A stretch of 64,000 nt of DNA from Luscinia megarhynchos (GCA_034336665.1 CM067585.1:2169001-2233000); one strand, 5' to 3'. Positions 22,017 through 34,640 are shown, numbered from the stretch's first letter. The notes: generated from the sequence alone by a model not told the origin. Numbers and translations are program-made.

Positions 22017-23085
22017 GGGCTGTGCCTCCCAAAAACCCCCAGAGCTCCCAGCCCAGCACTGGGGGCACAGGGACTGGCTGCCAGCAGGGCTGTGCCTCCC
22101 AAAAACCCCCCAGAGGAGCTCCAGCCCAGCACTCGGGGCACAGGGACTGGCGGCCAGCAGGGCTGTGCCTCCCAAAAACCCCCCAGAGGAGCTCCAGCCC
22201 AGCACTGGGGGGCACAGGGACTGGCTGGCCAGCAGGGCTGTGCCTCCCAAAAACCCCCAGAGGAGCTCCAGCCCAGCACTGGGGGCACAGGGACTGGCGG
22301 CCAGCAGGGCTGTGCCTCCCAAAAACCCCCAGAGGAGCTCCCAGCCCAGCACTGGGGGCACAGGGACTGGCTGCCAGCAGGGCTGTGCCTCCCAAAAACC
22401 CCCAGAGGAGCTCCCAGCCCAGCACTCGGGGCACAGGGACTGGCTGCCAGCAGGGCTGTGCCTCCCAAAAACCCCCAGAGGAGCTCCAGCCCAGCACTGG
22501 GGGCACAGGGACTGGCGGCCGGCAGGGCTGTGCCTCCCAAAAACCCCCAGAGGAGCTCCAGCCCAGCACTGGGGGCACAGGGACTGGCTGCCAGCAGGGC
22601 TGTGCCTCCCAAAAACCCCCAGAGGAGCTCCCAGCCCAGCACTCGGGGCACAGGGACTGGCTGCCAGCAGGGGCTGCGCCTCCCAAAAACCCCCCAGAGC
22701 TCCCAGCCCAGCACTGGGGGCACAGGGACTGGCTGCCAGCAGGGCTGTGCCTCCCAAAAACCCCCAGAGGAGCTCCCAGCCCAGCACTCGGGGCACAGGG
22801 ACTGGCGGCCAGCAGGGCTGTGCCTCCCAAAAACCCCCAGAGCTCCCAGCCCAGCACTCGGGGCACAGGGACTGGCTGCCAGCAGGGCTGTGCCTCCCAA
22901 AAACCCCCAGAGGAGCTCCCAGCCCAGCACTGGGGGCACAGGGACTGGCTGCCAGCAGGGCTGTGCCTCCCAAAAACCCCCAGAGCTCCCAGCCCAGCAC
23001 TGGGGGCACAGGGACTGGCGGCCAGCAGGGCTGTGCCTCCCAAAAACCCCCAGAGGAGCTCCAGCCCAGCACTGGGGGCACAGCA
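22017..23085. repeat. About 72-bp minisatellite, 1.1 kb
   Basis: About 15 highly similar units with GGCTGTGCCTCCCAAAAACC, GAGGAGCTCC and GCACAGGGACTGGC blocks. Some units lack AGG in AGAGGAGCT, so unit length alternates. Confidence 0.95.
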
Positions 23086-23279
23086 CAGGATCCCCGGCCG
23101 GGGCTTCACTGCAGGCTCCAGTTTCACCCAAACACACCCCGGGGCAGGGCCCGGCGCTGCCGCCTCAGCGGGGAATTTCCTGGCGCTGCATCCACACTGG
23201 GGAGAGCACTTGGAGCTGGGAGGCTCCTGGGACCTGAGCCCTGACCCGCGGGGCTGGGGGGGCTGGTACCCCAAGACAT

Positions 23280-24335
23280 GCACTGGGAGAGGGGGGACAT
23301 GTCACTGGGAGAGGGGACACGCCACTGGGAGTGGGGACACGGCACTGGGAGAGGGGGACACGGCACTGGGAGAGGGGACATGTCACTGGGAGAGGGACAC
23401 GGCACTGGGAGAGGGGACACGGCACTGGGAGAGGGACACGGCACTGGGAGAGGGGACACGGCACTGGGAGAGGGGACACGGCACTGGGAGAGGGACACGT
23501 CACTGGGAGAGGGGACATGTCACTGGGAGTGGGGACATGTCACTGGGAGAGGGGACACGGCACTGGGAGTGAGGACACGGCACTGGGAGAGGGACACGTC
23601 ACTGGGAGAGGGACACGCCACTGGGAGAGGGACATTCACTGGGGAGTGGGGACACGCCACTGGGAGAGGGGGACACGGCACTGGGAGGGGGGACACGCCA
23701 CTGGGAGAGGGGACATGTCACTGGGAGAGGGGACACGGCACTGGGAGTGGGGACACGCCACTGGGAGAGGGGACACGTCACTGGGAGAGGGGACACGGCA
23801 CTGGGAGTGGGGACACGCCACTGGGAGAGGGGACACGGCACTGGGAGTGGGGACACGCCACTGGGAGAGGGGGACATGTCACTGGGAGAGGGACACGGCA
23901 CTGGGAGAGGGGGACACGGCACTGGGAGAGGGACACGGCACTGGGAGAGGGACATGTCACTGGGAGAGGGACATGTCACTGGGAGAGGGGACACGCCACT
24001 GGGAGAGGGGACATGTCACTGGGAGGGGGACATGTCACTGGGAGAGGGGACAGCGGCACTGGGAGGGGACATGTCACTGGGAGAGGGGACATGTCACTGG
24101 GAGAGGGACACGCCACTGGGAGAGGGACATGTCACTGGGAGAGGGACATGTCACTGGGAGAGGGGACCACGGCACTGGGAGTGAGGGACACGGCACTGGG
24201 AGAGGGGACACGGCACTGGGAGAGGGGACATGTCACTGGGAGAGGGGACATGTCACTGGGAGAGGGGACACGCCACTGGGAGAGGGGACACGCCACTGGG
24301 AGAGGGGACATGTCACTGGGAGAGGGGACACGCCA
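23280..24335. repeat. 20-bp minisatellite, 1.05 kb
   Basis: Core CACTGGGAGAGGGGACAYG with GGC/TCA/CCA variants at the junction; about 53 copies. Confidence 0.95.
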
Positions 24336-24526
24336 GCACAGGGTCCCCAGGCCCTGCTTTCCCTCACCCCCAGCTGCCCACGGCTCCCCACACTCAGCAG
24401 CGCCAGAGGCACCTGCAGTGAGCAGAGCGGGCTGAGCTCTGCCGTGGCAGGGCTGCCTGCTCCCCAAATCTGCCCAGCTCATCCTTTCTTAGAAAGAGCA
24501 GCTGTGCGACCTGCCAGCTTGTCCCC

Positions 24527-25222
24527 AGCACCCCCGGCCCCCGGTGCTGCCGGGGCACGGCAGGGGCAGCTGGGACCCGCACCCCCGGCCCCCGGTGCTG
24601 CCGGGGCACGGCTGGGCACGGCAGGGGCGGCTTGTCCCCAGCACCCACGGCCCCCGGTGCTGCCGGGGCACGGCAGGGGCAGCTGGGACCCGCACCCACG
24701 GCCCCCGGTGCTGCCGGGGCACGGCTGGGCACGGCACGGGCAGCCGGGACCCAGCACCCACGGCCCCCGGTGCTGCCGGGGCACGGCTGGGCACGGCAGG
24801 GGCAGCCAGGACCCGCACCCACGGCCCCCGGTGCTGCCGGGGCACGGCTGGGCACGGCACGGGCAGCTTGTCCCCAGCACCCACGGCCCCCAGTGCTGCC
24901 GGGGCACGGCTGGGGCAGCCGGGACCCGCACCCACGGCCCCCGGTGCTGCCGGGGCACGGCTGGGCACGGCAGGGGCAGCTTGTCCCCAGCACCCCCGGC
25001 CCCCGGTGCTGCCGGGGCACGGCAGGGGCAGCTTGTCCCCAGCACCCCCGGCCCCCGGTGCTGCCGGGGCACGGCTGGGCACGGCACGGGCAGCTTGTCC
25101 CCAGCACCCCCGGCCCCCGGTGCTGCCGGGGCACGGCTGGGCACGGCACGGGCAGCCAGGACCCGCACCCACGGCCCCCGGTGCTGCCGGGGCACGGCTG
25201 GGCATGGCACGGGCAGCCGGGA
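24527..25222. repeat. 52/62-bp minisatellite
   Basis: About 12 units with CGGCCCCCGGTGCTGCCGGG and GGGCAGC. Units differ by presence or absence of a 10-bp CTGGGCACGG module. Confidence 0.95.
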
Positions 25223-27081
25223 CCAGCGCCTGCCTGCCGGCGCTGCCGATGCTGGGTTTCCCGGGAAACGGGCCGGCACGGCAGGGGATGCAGGGACTCT
25301 GCCGAGGTGCGCGGGATGCCGCTGCGTTGCCAGGGAAACAGCAGCGCCATCCTGCAGGTGAGCTGGGTGCTGGGGCCGGGCAGCGCAGCCCAGCCTCACC
25401 TGCCCGCAGCCCCGGCTGGCTCTGCGGGGTTCGCCCCTGTGGCACGTGCCTCTGCCACTGCCATCCCCCGGCACTGCTGAGGCAGCGATGGGCAGGGGAC
25501 TGTCACCTTGGGGACACTGCCATCCCACCTGGGGCCGCTCTGCTGGGCTGGGGGGCAGCGGCAGAGAAGCCCTGAGCCCCAGCTCTGAGCACTCTGCTCC
25601 CTGCCCCCATCCTGCATCTCCACATGTGGACAGCGAGCCCCCCCCAAGGGGAGCTCTGCACCCCCGTGCCAGCCCAGCTCCATCACAGCCTCTGCTTTTC
25701 CCTCCAGGCCCTCACAAGCACCAGGAACGCCTCAAGCTTTTTCCCAGTGCCCCAAACTCTACCACCAGGGATGCACCATCTGGGCAGGGTGTCCCCCCTC
25801 TGAGCCCCGTGTGATCACACAGGCTGACAGGAAAGCCACAGCCTCTGCCGGGGTCCCTGGGCTGCCCCTGCACGGGCCGAGGCAGCGGGGCGCAGGGATG
25901 CTGCCAGACCAGGCACAGACCCAGCAGGACCAGGGGAACAACAGCCCAGGGGCGAATTCCTGGTGCAGCCTGTGCCCCCAAGCACGGCTCTGGGAAGGAC
26001 TCAGCCAGCACAGGCAGCCCGAGGAGGAGGAGGAGGAGGAGGAGGAGGAGGAGCAGGCTGGGGCCACCCTGGGGAGGCAGCGGGGTCCCTGCAGGCTGCT
26101 GCGAAGCAACAGGAACACAACAACCCCCTCCTGCCTGCCTTGGGGGAGTTTGCCACCCGAGGCAGAGCAGTTTTAGCTGCAACGGCAAAAATTACATCAG
26201 CCAGAGCTGCCGAGGCAGCCGGTGCTGCTCCCGCCCAAGGGAGGGTCGGATCCCGAGCAGCGGGACCAGAGCCCTCCGGCAGCGAGCAGGGGGGATGCTC
26301 TGGGCCAGGCCCTGCAGCACCCTCAGGACTGTCTTTATTGCTGAGGGGTTTCTGTGCAGCAAGAGCCCCCGGTGACCTGTGCCCTGCAGACTGCCTTGGG
26401 CTGTGGGATCAGCCTCACCGCGGCAGGAGCTCTGCCCAGGCCCACACTGCCACTGAATCAGACACGGGGAAATAAAACTATCAAAAAGAGGTGTCTGGAT
26501 GGGAGGGTGTCACAAAATGCCCAAAAATGTGCAGTAGGTGCTCAGAGCACCAGGACAAGCCAGCTCTGGACTGCAGTGACAGTGCCCTGGACCCATCCTC
26601 AGCCCCCCTGGATGTTAATTTTAGGGTGTTCCTGGGGGGTGGGGGTGGCAGCAGGGCTGGAGCAGATGGCAGGACTGGGGACGGAGGATGGCAAGGCACA
26701 GGGAGAGGTGTGGAAACCATGGGAGGTCACACATTCCTGCAGGAAAGCAGCTTCTCGCCACTCTTTCCCTCTGGAAGCCGCTCCCGAGGGTCTGAGCACT
26801 CGGGGTCACACCTCAGCCCCCCCAGCTGGGGCTCCCCAGGGTACAACACCCTGCCTGAGGGTCTCCCTCCACCCCAGCCCACCCCTGCCCGGGGGCCCCC
26901 ACGCAGCGCCGGCTTCGTGCCACGGCGCTGTAATTGAATTAGGCTGAATTAGCCGCTGCTGCCCGGGCAGCGCCGCCTGCAAACCATCCTCGAATTCCTG
27001 GGCACGGCGCCCGCGCAGCGTCTGCATCCCGGCCCCAGCGCCCCCAGCGCTGACCCGGCACCAAGGCTCGGCCGGACCCGC
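25223..27081. other. Intron segment, mostly featureless
   Basis: GC-rich unique sequence with a GGA microsatellite. A small patch at about 26925-26960 (CTGTAATTGAATTAGGCTGA) carries clustered AATT/ATTA motifs. Confidence 0.4.
26018..26053. repeat. (GGA)n microsatellite
   Basis: About 11 GGA triplets, purine-only on the plus strand. Confidence 0.95.
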
Positions 27082-27635
27082 TGGGGGTGCAGAGAGCCCC
27101 CCGTGTCCTGTCTGGGGGTGCAGGGAGCCCCCCGTGTCTGTGTCTGGGGGTACAAGGAGCCCCCCGTGTCTGTGTCTGGGGGTGCAGGGAGCCCCTCGTG
27201 CCCTGTGCTCGGGGGTGCAGGGAGCCCCCTGTGTCCTGTCTGGGGGAACAAGGAGCCCCCCGTGTCTGTGTGGGGGTGCAGGGAGCCCCCCGTGTCCGTG
27301 TCTGGGGGTGCAGGGAGCCCCCCGTGTCCTGTCTGGGGGTACAAGGAGACCCCCGTGTCCTGTCTGGGGGTGCAGGGAGGCCCCCGTGTCTGTGCCCTGT
27401 GCCCGGGGGTGCAGGGAGCCCCCCGTGTCTGTGCCCGGGGGTGCAGGGAGCCCCCCGTGTCCGTGTCTGGGGGTGCAGGGAGCCCCCCGTGTCTGTGTCT
27501 GGGGGTACAAGGAGCCCCCCGTGTCTGTGTGGGGGTGCAGGGAGCCCCCCGTGTCCTGTCTGGGGGTGCAGGGAGCCCCCCGTGTCTGTGTGGGGGTGCA
27601 GGGAGCCCCCCGTGTCCTGTCTGGGGGCACAGGGA
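27082..27635. repeat. About 31-bp minisatellite
   Basis: Core GGGGGTGCAGGGAGCCCCCC followed by GTGTCTGTGTCT; about 18 copies of slightly different length. Confidence 0.9.
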
Positions 27636-27914
27636 CCCCCCGCCCCGCGCCCGTGCCCGGGTCAGCGCAGCCCGAGCCAGCCCGTGCTGCGCCAGCTTCC
27701 CCCGCTGCAGAACGTCCCGAGCTCTCGGGGCCGGGCCAGGGACACGATGTGCTCGCTGCTCCCCGCTCCGGGCCCTGTTTTTCCTGGCGGGGCTCCTGCT
27801 CCGCTGGCGGCCGCGCTCTGTCACTCAATGCAGCTTTTGTTCGCTCCTCGCCCGCCTCCCTTCACACCTCCGTCCCAGCCCTGCAGCCCCCGCAGAGCCC
27901 TCGGGACCCCGCTG

Positions 27915-28755
27915 GGACCTCCCCGGCCCTGCTGTCCCCGGCCCTGCTGTCCCCGGCCCTGCTGTCCCCGGCCCCACTGTCCCCATTCCTGGCTGTCCCC
28001 ATCCCCGGCTGTCCCCAGCCCCGCTGTCCCCATCCCCGGCTGTCCCCATCCCCCGCTGTCCCCAGCCCCGCTGTCCCCAGCCCCGCTGTCCCCATCCCCA
28101 CTGTCCCCAGCCCCACTGTCCCCATCCCCGGCTGTCCCCATCCCCGGCTGTCCCCATCCCCGCTGTCCCCAGCCCCGCTGTCCCCATCCCCCACTGTCCC
28201 CATCCCCGGCTGTCCCCAGCCCCCAGCTGTCCCCAGCCCTGGCCGTCCCCATCCCCGGCTGTCCCCAACCCCCACTGTCCCCATTCCTGGCTGTCCCCAT
28301 CCCCGCTGTCCCCCAGCCCGCTGTCCCCATCCCCCCACTGTCCCCAGCCCCGCTGTCCCCATCCCCTGGCTGTCCCCAGCCCCACTGTCCCCAGCCCCCG
28401 CTGTCCCCAGCCCCGCTGTCCCCATTCCTGGCTGTCCCCATCCCCGGCTGTCCCCAGCCCCCACTGTCCCCATTCCTGGCTGTCCCCAGCCCCACTGTCC
28501 CCAGCCCCACTGTCCCCATTCCTGGCTGTCCCCAGCCCCCACTGTCCCCAGCCCCGCTGTCCCCATCCCGGCTGTCCCCATCCCCCGCTGTCCCCATTCC
28601 TGGCTGTCCCCAGCCCTGGCTGTCCCCAGCCCCGCTGTCCCCATTCCTGGCTGTCCCCATCCCCAGCTCTCCCCAGCCCCGCTGTCCCCAGCCCCACTGT
28701 CCCCATCCCCCGCTGTCCCCATCCCCAGCTGTCCCCATCCCTGGCTGTCCCCCGG
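27915..28755. repeat. About 16-bp minisatellite
   Basis: Core GCTGTCCCCATCCCCG, alternating with AGCCCC and ATTCCTG variants. Confidence 0.9.
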
Positions 28756-29189
28756 CCTCTCCTGCAGCTCCCCCAGCGCCTCGATGGGATTTTCCCCCTC
28801 CCACGAGCGTGGGCAGGGTGCTGGCAGCGCCTCCTGAGCAGCTCCCAGATGCCAAGCCCAGCAGGGAGGTCACAGTGCCTCCCCTCATCCTGCCCACAGC
28901 CCCCTCCTGCTCTGGGCACGGGCTGGCAGCCTGTGGTGATGCTCTGCATAACTCACCCCTGGCTGTTATGGGGTCCCCCCACGTGCCAGCCCCACCACTG
29001 ATGCCGTCCCCCCCACTGCTGCCCTGCCAGGACCCACAGAGACCCACAGAGACCCCCAGCCATCCACACGGGGGATCTGGGCAGGGTGGGAGATGGAGCT
29101 GCTCACACGGGAGAGCTGAGCACAACCTTCAGTCCTGACACCCACTGGAAAATGGGAATTTTCCACTTAACTGCATGAGGGCAGGGACG

Positions 29190-29421
29190 GATGGCATATT
29201 GGGAAGAAATTCCTCCCTAGGAGGGTGGGGAGGCCCTGGCACAGGTGCCCAGAGCGGCTGTGGCTGCCCCTGGAGCCCTGGAAGTGTCCCAGGCCAGGCT
29301 GGATGGGGATTTGGAGCACCCTGGGGCAGTGAAAGGTGTCCCTGCCCGTGGCAGGAGGCTGCACTGGATGAGCTTTAAGGTTCCTTTCAACCCAAACCAG
29401 TCTGGCATTCTGTGACTTGAG
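29190..29421 (+). mobile_element. CR1 LINE 3' end
   Basis: One of the better CR1 copies: GGAAGAAATTCCTCC, then GCCAGGCTGGATGGGGATTT, AAAGGTGTCCCTGCC, TTTCAACCCAAACCA and a terminal ATTCTGTG octamer. Confidence 0.85.
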
Positions 29422-29939
29422 GTCCAGTACACAAGCTGATTTCAGCTCCCCAATCTCTAAACATTTCCTATGGTAAAAGCAAAAGAGTTCCTTTGATCCC
29501 AAGCTGCCAGTATCCCATTAACCCACTGGATTTGCCTCCTTGCCCTTACAGCCACTCCACCACCTGAGCCCCTGAGCCAGCAGGTCTGGCTGCCAAGCAG
29601 GATCTGAGCACTGGGGCAGCCAGCCCTGGGGCTGGGACCCCCAGATCAGCAATCCTGGGGCTACAGCAACCACGCAAACCCTCCCCACACCACCATCCAC
29701 CCCAGCCCTGGCAGCTTGGGAATCCCCTGGCACTGCTCCCTCCATCCCTGCCACAGCCTGAGATCCCTGAACCCTCTCCCAGTCCCTGCACCCCATTAAT
29801 TAAGCCTGGTGGCATCACTCCTGTGTCCCCCAGCCCCTCCACCTTTCCCCCTCACTGCTCTGCAGCTGCTCTCCTCCCGGCAGTGGGAGGGGTCTCCCCT
29901 GCACCCGTCTGGCAGCTCAGCCCCTGTCGCCGCGGGGGC

Positions 29940-30160
29940 ATTAGCACCAGAGCTGCAGGGAGCTCCCCGGGGAGAAGTAAGTGGATCAAAGGGTTTTAGC
30001 AGCAGACGGCTCCCAGACAAATCTGGATCGTCTTCAAGGCAGCCACTTGCGGCTACAAATGCACTTTCTGCCTGCAGCTCCCCAGCCAAAAGTTTCACAC
30101 CGGCTTTAGAGCATTTAACCCCTCGCTGCTCCCGACCCCGCAGCAAATCCTGGCTGGATG
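29940..30160. promoter_or_regulatory. Candidate conserved intronic element
   Basis: Unique sequence of mixed composition (GATCAAAGGGTTTTAGC contains a TCF-type ATCAAAG; also ACAAATCTGG and AAAAGTTTCACACC). No repeat match. Role inferred only from composition. Confidence 0.3.
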
Positions 30161-31679
30161 GAGGGGCTTGACCCGCCCTGGAGCAATCCAGCCCTGCAGG
30201 AAGAGCTGCATTTGTGCAGAGAACCCCCGCTGAAAGATGGGGTGTCCTGAGCCAGGCAGCAAAATCAGCTCAGTCCCCCATCCCTGGCACAGCGACAAGG
30301 GGGACACTGAGGCACAGGGCTGGGGGAGCAGCAGGGCAGTGGTCTGGGGGTGCCTGCCCCTCCATCCCCAGCCCCTGGCAGCAGATTGCAGGTGACAAAG
30401 CCCCCCTGTGTCCCACCCCACTGCCCCAGCCAGCCTGTGCCCTCACCCAAAGCCAGGCAATGCTGGGGGGGCAGCTGGGGCAGCAGGGCAGGGAGAGGCT
30501 CTGCTGGATTCTGCTGCCATCAATTATTCAGGACACGAGGATAACTGATGGAGTCCTCGCTTCACTCTCCACATGCAGGAGCAAGATTTGGGCTGTGGGG
30601 AGGGCTGGAGACAGGGAGAGGGTCCCAGGGACCACTGCTGGCCCTGTTTCCCCAGAGCTGTGTCACCATGGGGGTGCCCCAGTGAGGCAGGACAGGACTC
30701 CAGGCATCTGTCCCCTGCTGAGGAACCACCCCAGCACACTGGCAACTGGCTACCTTGCTGGGACCTTGCTGGTTAAACTGGGAGCCAGAGCAGCCTCCCT
30801 GCCAGCAGCCATTCCCAGCCCTGCACCCCACCCTGCACAGTCCATACCCCAAATCTCCCAGCCCTGCACCCCCAGCCCTGCACCCACATCCCCCCTCACT
30901 GCCCATCCCCAGCTGTGGGGTCACTCCCTGAGACCCACAGAGGTGTCCCTGACCTGGGGGGCAGGCACAGAGGTGCCTGGGGTAACCCCATGTCCCCCCA
31001 CATTGGGTCCCCACCTCAAAGCCCCCCAGCCAGTGACAGCCTCACCCCTGGCACGGGGGCCTGGCAGGAGCCTCCTGCTCCTTGGCTGGTGCACTCAGAC
31101 TCCAGCACAGAGGGAAAACAAGACAGAGTCAGCCAAAAAATCTGCTCGGGGGTGAGTGGCTCCTGCTGGGATCCCAGAACTGCCTGGCCTGGAATGGGCA
31201 GCAAGAAATGTCAGCCAGGAAGCCCTGGCAGGTGGGAGGACACCTGAGAACATGTTTGCTGGGAGTCTGGGAATCCTCACCCCATCACAGCAAGGACCAG
31301 CACTGCACCCCCAGAGCCTCTGGGATCCACCCCAACCACTGCTGCTGGTGTGCCATGGGTCAGGGGGTCAGGGGTCCCCCCAGTGACACCCCACAGCCCA
31401 CAGAGCACAGCTGAGCCACGCACATCAGGACTTGTGGGCACTGGCACAGCCCCAGCAAAGGAGAGTGTCCCAGTGCTCACAGTGCACTGGGCTGACTGGG
31501 AATGCCCCAGGGCAGGTAGCAGGGCCCCAGTCTGGAGCTCTCCCACGAGCAGGGGCAGTGGCTGTGGGGTCTGCAGCAAGCACAGGGGGTTGTGTGAGTG
31601 GGTTCAGGGTCTGGGGGGCAGGTGCAGGATGGCAGGAGGTGCATGTGGGAGGGAGTCCAGGCAGGGGGGCACAGGCTGC

Positions 31680-32305
31680 AGGTTTTGGGGGGCAGGATCA
31701 GGGGAGAGTGGGCAGGTTTGGGGAGCAGGATCAGGGGAGAGTGGGCAGGTTTTGGGGAGCAGGATCAGGGGAGAGAGGGCAGGTTTTGGGGAGCAGGATC
31801 AGGGGAGAGAGGGCAGGTTTTGGGAGCAGGATCAGGGGAGAGAGGGCAGGTTTTGGGGGGCAGGATCAGGGGAGAGTGGGCAGGTTTTGGGGGAGCAGGA
31901 TCAGGGGAGAGTGGGCAGGTTTTGGGGGAGCAGGATCAGGGAGAGTGGGCAGGTTTTGGGGGAGCAGGATCAGGGAGAGAGGGCAGGTTTTGGGGAGCAG
32001 GATCAGGGAGAGAGGGCAGGTTTTGGGGGCAGGATCAGGGGAGAGTGGGCAGGTTTTGGGGAGCAGGATCAGGGGAGAGGGGCAGGTTTTGGGGGAGCAG
32101 GATCAGGGGAGAGAGGGCAGGTTTTGGGAGCAGGATCAGGGGAGAGTGGGCAGGTTTTGGGGGGCAGGATCAGGGGAGAGTGGGGCAGGTTTTGGGGAGC
32201 AGGATCAGGGGAGGAGTGGGGCAGGTTTTGGGGAGCAGGATCAGGGAGAGAGGGCAGGTTTTGGGGGCAGGATCAGGGGAGAGTGGGCAGGTTTGGGGAG
32301 CAGGG
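31680..32305. repeat. About 34-bp minisatellite
   Basis: Core AGGATCAGGGGAGAGTGGGC followed by AGGTTTTGGGGAGC; about 18 copies. GGGCAGG is present in most units. Confidence 0.95.
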
Positions 32306-32550
32306 AGCACAATGCCTGCTGAAGGAGGGAGAGGGCAGTTCTGGGGTGCACAGGGCAGGCTTTTGGGGGCAGAGTGTAGGGTGCAGGACAGTGGGTGCAG
32401 ATTTTGAGGAGCAGAGTCAGGGGTGCCAGGTGCAGTTTTTGGGGTGCAGGGTGGTGGCCTGGCACAGCACAGCCCTGCAGGGAAGTTCATGCCAACAACA
32501 CAGCCCCTGCATGCCTGGGGCCAACATTCCTGCTGCTCCCAGCTGTGCCC

Positions 32551-32592
32551 CCACACACCCCACACCCCACACCCCACACCCCACATCCCACC
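32551..32592. repeat. (CCCCACA)n short tandem repeat
   Basis: Five or six CACACCC-type units. Confidence 0.85.
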
Positions 32593-32754
32593 CTCCTGCT
32601 GCAGGGCCGTGGGTGCCCAGGCCTGCCCCGCCATGCCCAGGCAGGCTGTGCTGCCCTGCCAGCCCTGCTGCTGCCTGCCAAGCCTGGCACAGCTCCCTGC
32701 TGCTGCTGTGCCTGCCCCAGGCATGTCTCCAGCTGCCTGGCACCGTGTGCCCAG

Positions 32755-33722
32755 CCCCTGCCCCATCCCACCTGCCTGGCACCGTGTGCCCTGCCCCATC
32801 CCACCTGTCCCATCCCACCTGCCCCATCCCACCTGCCTGGCACCGTGTGCCCTGCCCCTGCCCCATCCCACCTGCCCCATCCCACCTGCCCCATCCCAGC
32901 TGCCCCATCCCACCTGCCCCATCCCACCTGCCCAGCCCCTGCCCCATCCCAGCTGCCCAGCTGCCCCAGCCCCTGTCCCACCTGCCCCATCCCAGCTGCC
33001 CCATCCCAGCTGCCCCATCCCACCTGCCTGGCACCGTGTGCCCAGCCCCTGCCCCATCCCACCTGCCTGGCCCTGTGTCCCCTGCCCCATCCCACCTGCC
33101 CCATCCCACCCTGCCCTGCACCGTGTGCCCAGCCCCATCCCACCTGCCCAGCCCCTGCCCCATCTCATCCCAGCTGCCCAGCCCCGCCCCATCCCACCTG
33201 CCCCATCTCACCCGCTCAGCCCCCTGCCCCCATCCCAGCTGCCCAGCCCCTGCCCCATCCCAGCTGCCCAGCCCTTCCCCATCCCACCTGCCCAGCCCCT
33301 GCCCCATCCCACCTGCCCCATCCCACCTGCCCCATCCCACCTGCCCAGCCCCGCCCCATCCCACCTGCCTCATCCCACCTGCCCCATCCCACCTGCCCCC
33401 ATCCCACCTGCCCAGCCCCTGCCCCCATCCCACCCGCCTCATCCCACCTGCCCCATCCCAGCTGCCCAGCCCCTGCCCCCATCCCACCTGCCCCCATCCC
33501 ACCTGCCCCCATCCCACCTGCCCCATCCCAGCTGCCTGTGCCCCCTTCCCCATCCCCAGCTGCCCCATCCCAGCTGCCCAGCCCCTCCCATCCCAGCTGC
33601 CCCCATCCCACCTGCCTGGCCCTGTGTGCCCAGCCCCTACCCCATCCCACCTGCCCCATCCCACCTGCCCAGCCCCTTCCCCATCCCACCTGCCCCATCC
33701 CAGCTGCCCAGCCCCTGCTCCC
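32755..33722. repeat. 14-bp minisatellite, 1 kb
   Basis: Core CCCCATCCCACCTG, with GGCACCGTGTGCCC and AGCCCCTG interruptions that recur, indicating nested duplications. Confidence 0.9.
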
Positions 33723-34074
33723 CAGGGCTGCCCGCGGGGCTCTGCCCAGCGCTGCTGCCGGAACGTGAGGCACAGTGGGCACAACCACAAGGACGTGGTG
33801 GGTCCCAGAGCCTGGTGGGCACTGGGTGGTCCCCATGCATGGGCAGAGGGTTTGGCATCCCCAGGCACAGGGCAGCACAGGGAGGAGCTGGCATCCCCCA
33901 CCGCGGGTACCCGCAGCGCTGCGTCAGCCGGGAGCCGCTCCCGCTCCTCCTATTTCCCTTAAAAACCTGAACTCTGCTGGGAAGTGGAGCCACCCCCAGT
34001 CCCACAGCCAGCTCCTGCCTTTCACCTGAGAGCTCCTCTGCCACACACACCTTCACCAAGCAGCAGCAACCCAA

Positions 34075-34640
34075 ATTAACCCCGGAGACAGAGCAGAGCC
34101 CATTTTAACAACAGCGCCGTCGCTGTGCTACACCTCGGCAAGGGTGTGAGCAGAAACCCTGAAAAAGAGACTCCTTGTCTTGGCTTTTTTCTTTTCCCTC
34201 CAGCTTACAGGTAATAGCCAGGAATGGGCAAACCCTCTTTTAATGGACTCTTAATAATGCTGTAATTTCCCTTTGCACGGAAAGTTTTCCAAACAGTCAA
34301 AGATTCAAAACAAAGCAATGATTGTTCCTATTAGCATTAAATTCTACTCTGGGAGAGAGAATAAATCAAGCAAGGGGATTCAATTCAAAACAGAACTATA
34401 AAAAATCCAATAATGATTTTTTAATATTAATAAGAAAAATATATTGTTATGCACCCTTAGCATTTAAACTTCTAATCCAATCAGCACAAAGTGCAGAGAT
34501 AAATCACAGCCACGGAGGAGAAGGGAACAGCCATCAAGCAGGCAGCAATAAAATGCTGTCTTACATCCCTGGGACAGGCATAGGTTTGACAGCCTCGAAA
34601 CAAAAGCCAAAATTTATAAGTCTGTCGCTCCACAAGGTTG
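34075..34640. promoter_or_regulatory. Large AT-rich candidate conserved element
   Basis: The longest unique AT-rich island of the intron. Motifs include CTCTTAATAATGC, AACAAAGCAATGATTGTT (two facing SOX-type cores at about 34309-34326), CTATTAGCATTAAATT and TTTTTTAATATTAATAAG. It has no coding potential or LTR structure. A degraded AT-rich transposon is the alternative. Confidence 0.4.

Larger units (their letters stand above)
28756..31679. other. Intron segment with CR1 and one candidate element
   Basis: Mostly unremarkable GC-rich sequence around the CR1 at 29190 and the candidate element at 29940. A short ATCAATTATTCAGGAC patch lies near 30520. No exons are supported. Confidence 0.4.

Noticed and set aside
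22017..23085. Possible tandem coding exons (72-bp units, multiple of three)
   Set aside because: Units vary between 69 and 73 bp so the frame is not kept, no splice sites frame them, and the translations do not match a known repeat protein.
19862..23572. Open frame of about 1,240 codons on the plus strand
   Set aside because: It runs through 17-bp and 72-bp minisatellites with no stops; several other frames are open too. Composition reflects the repeat unit.
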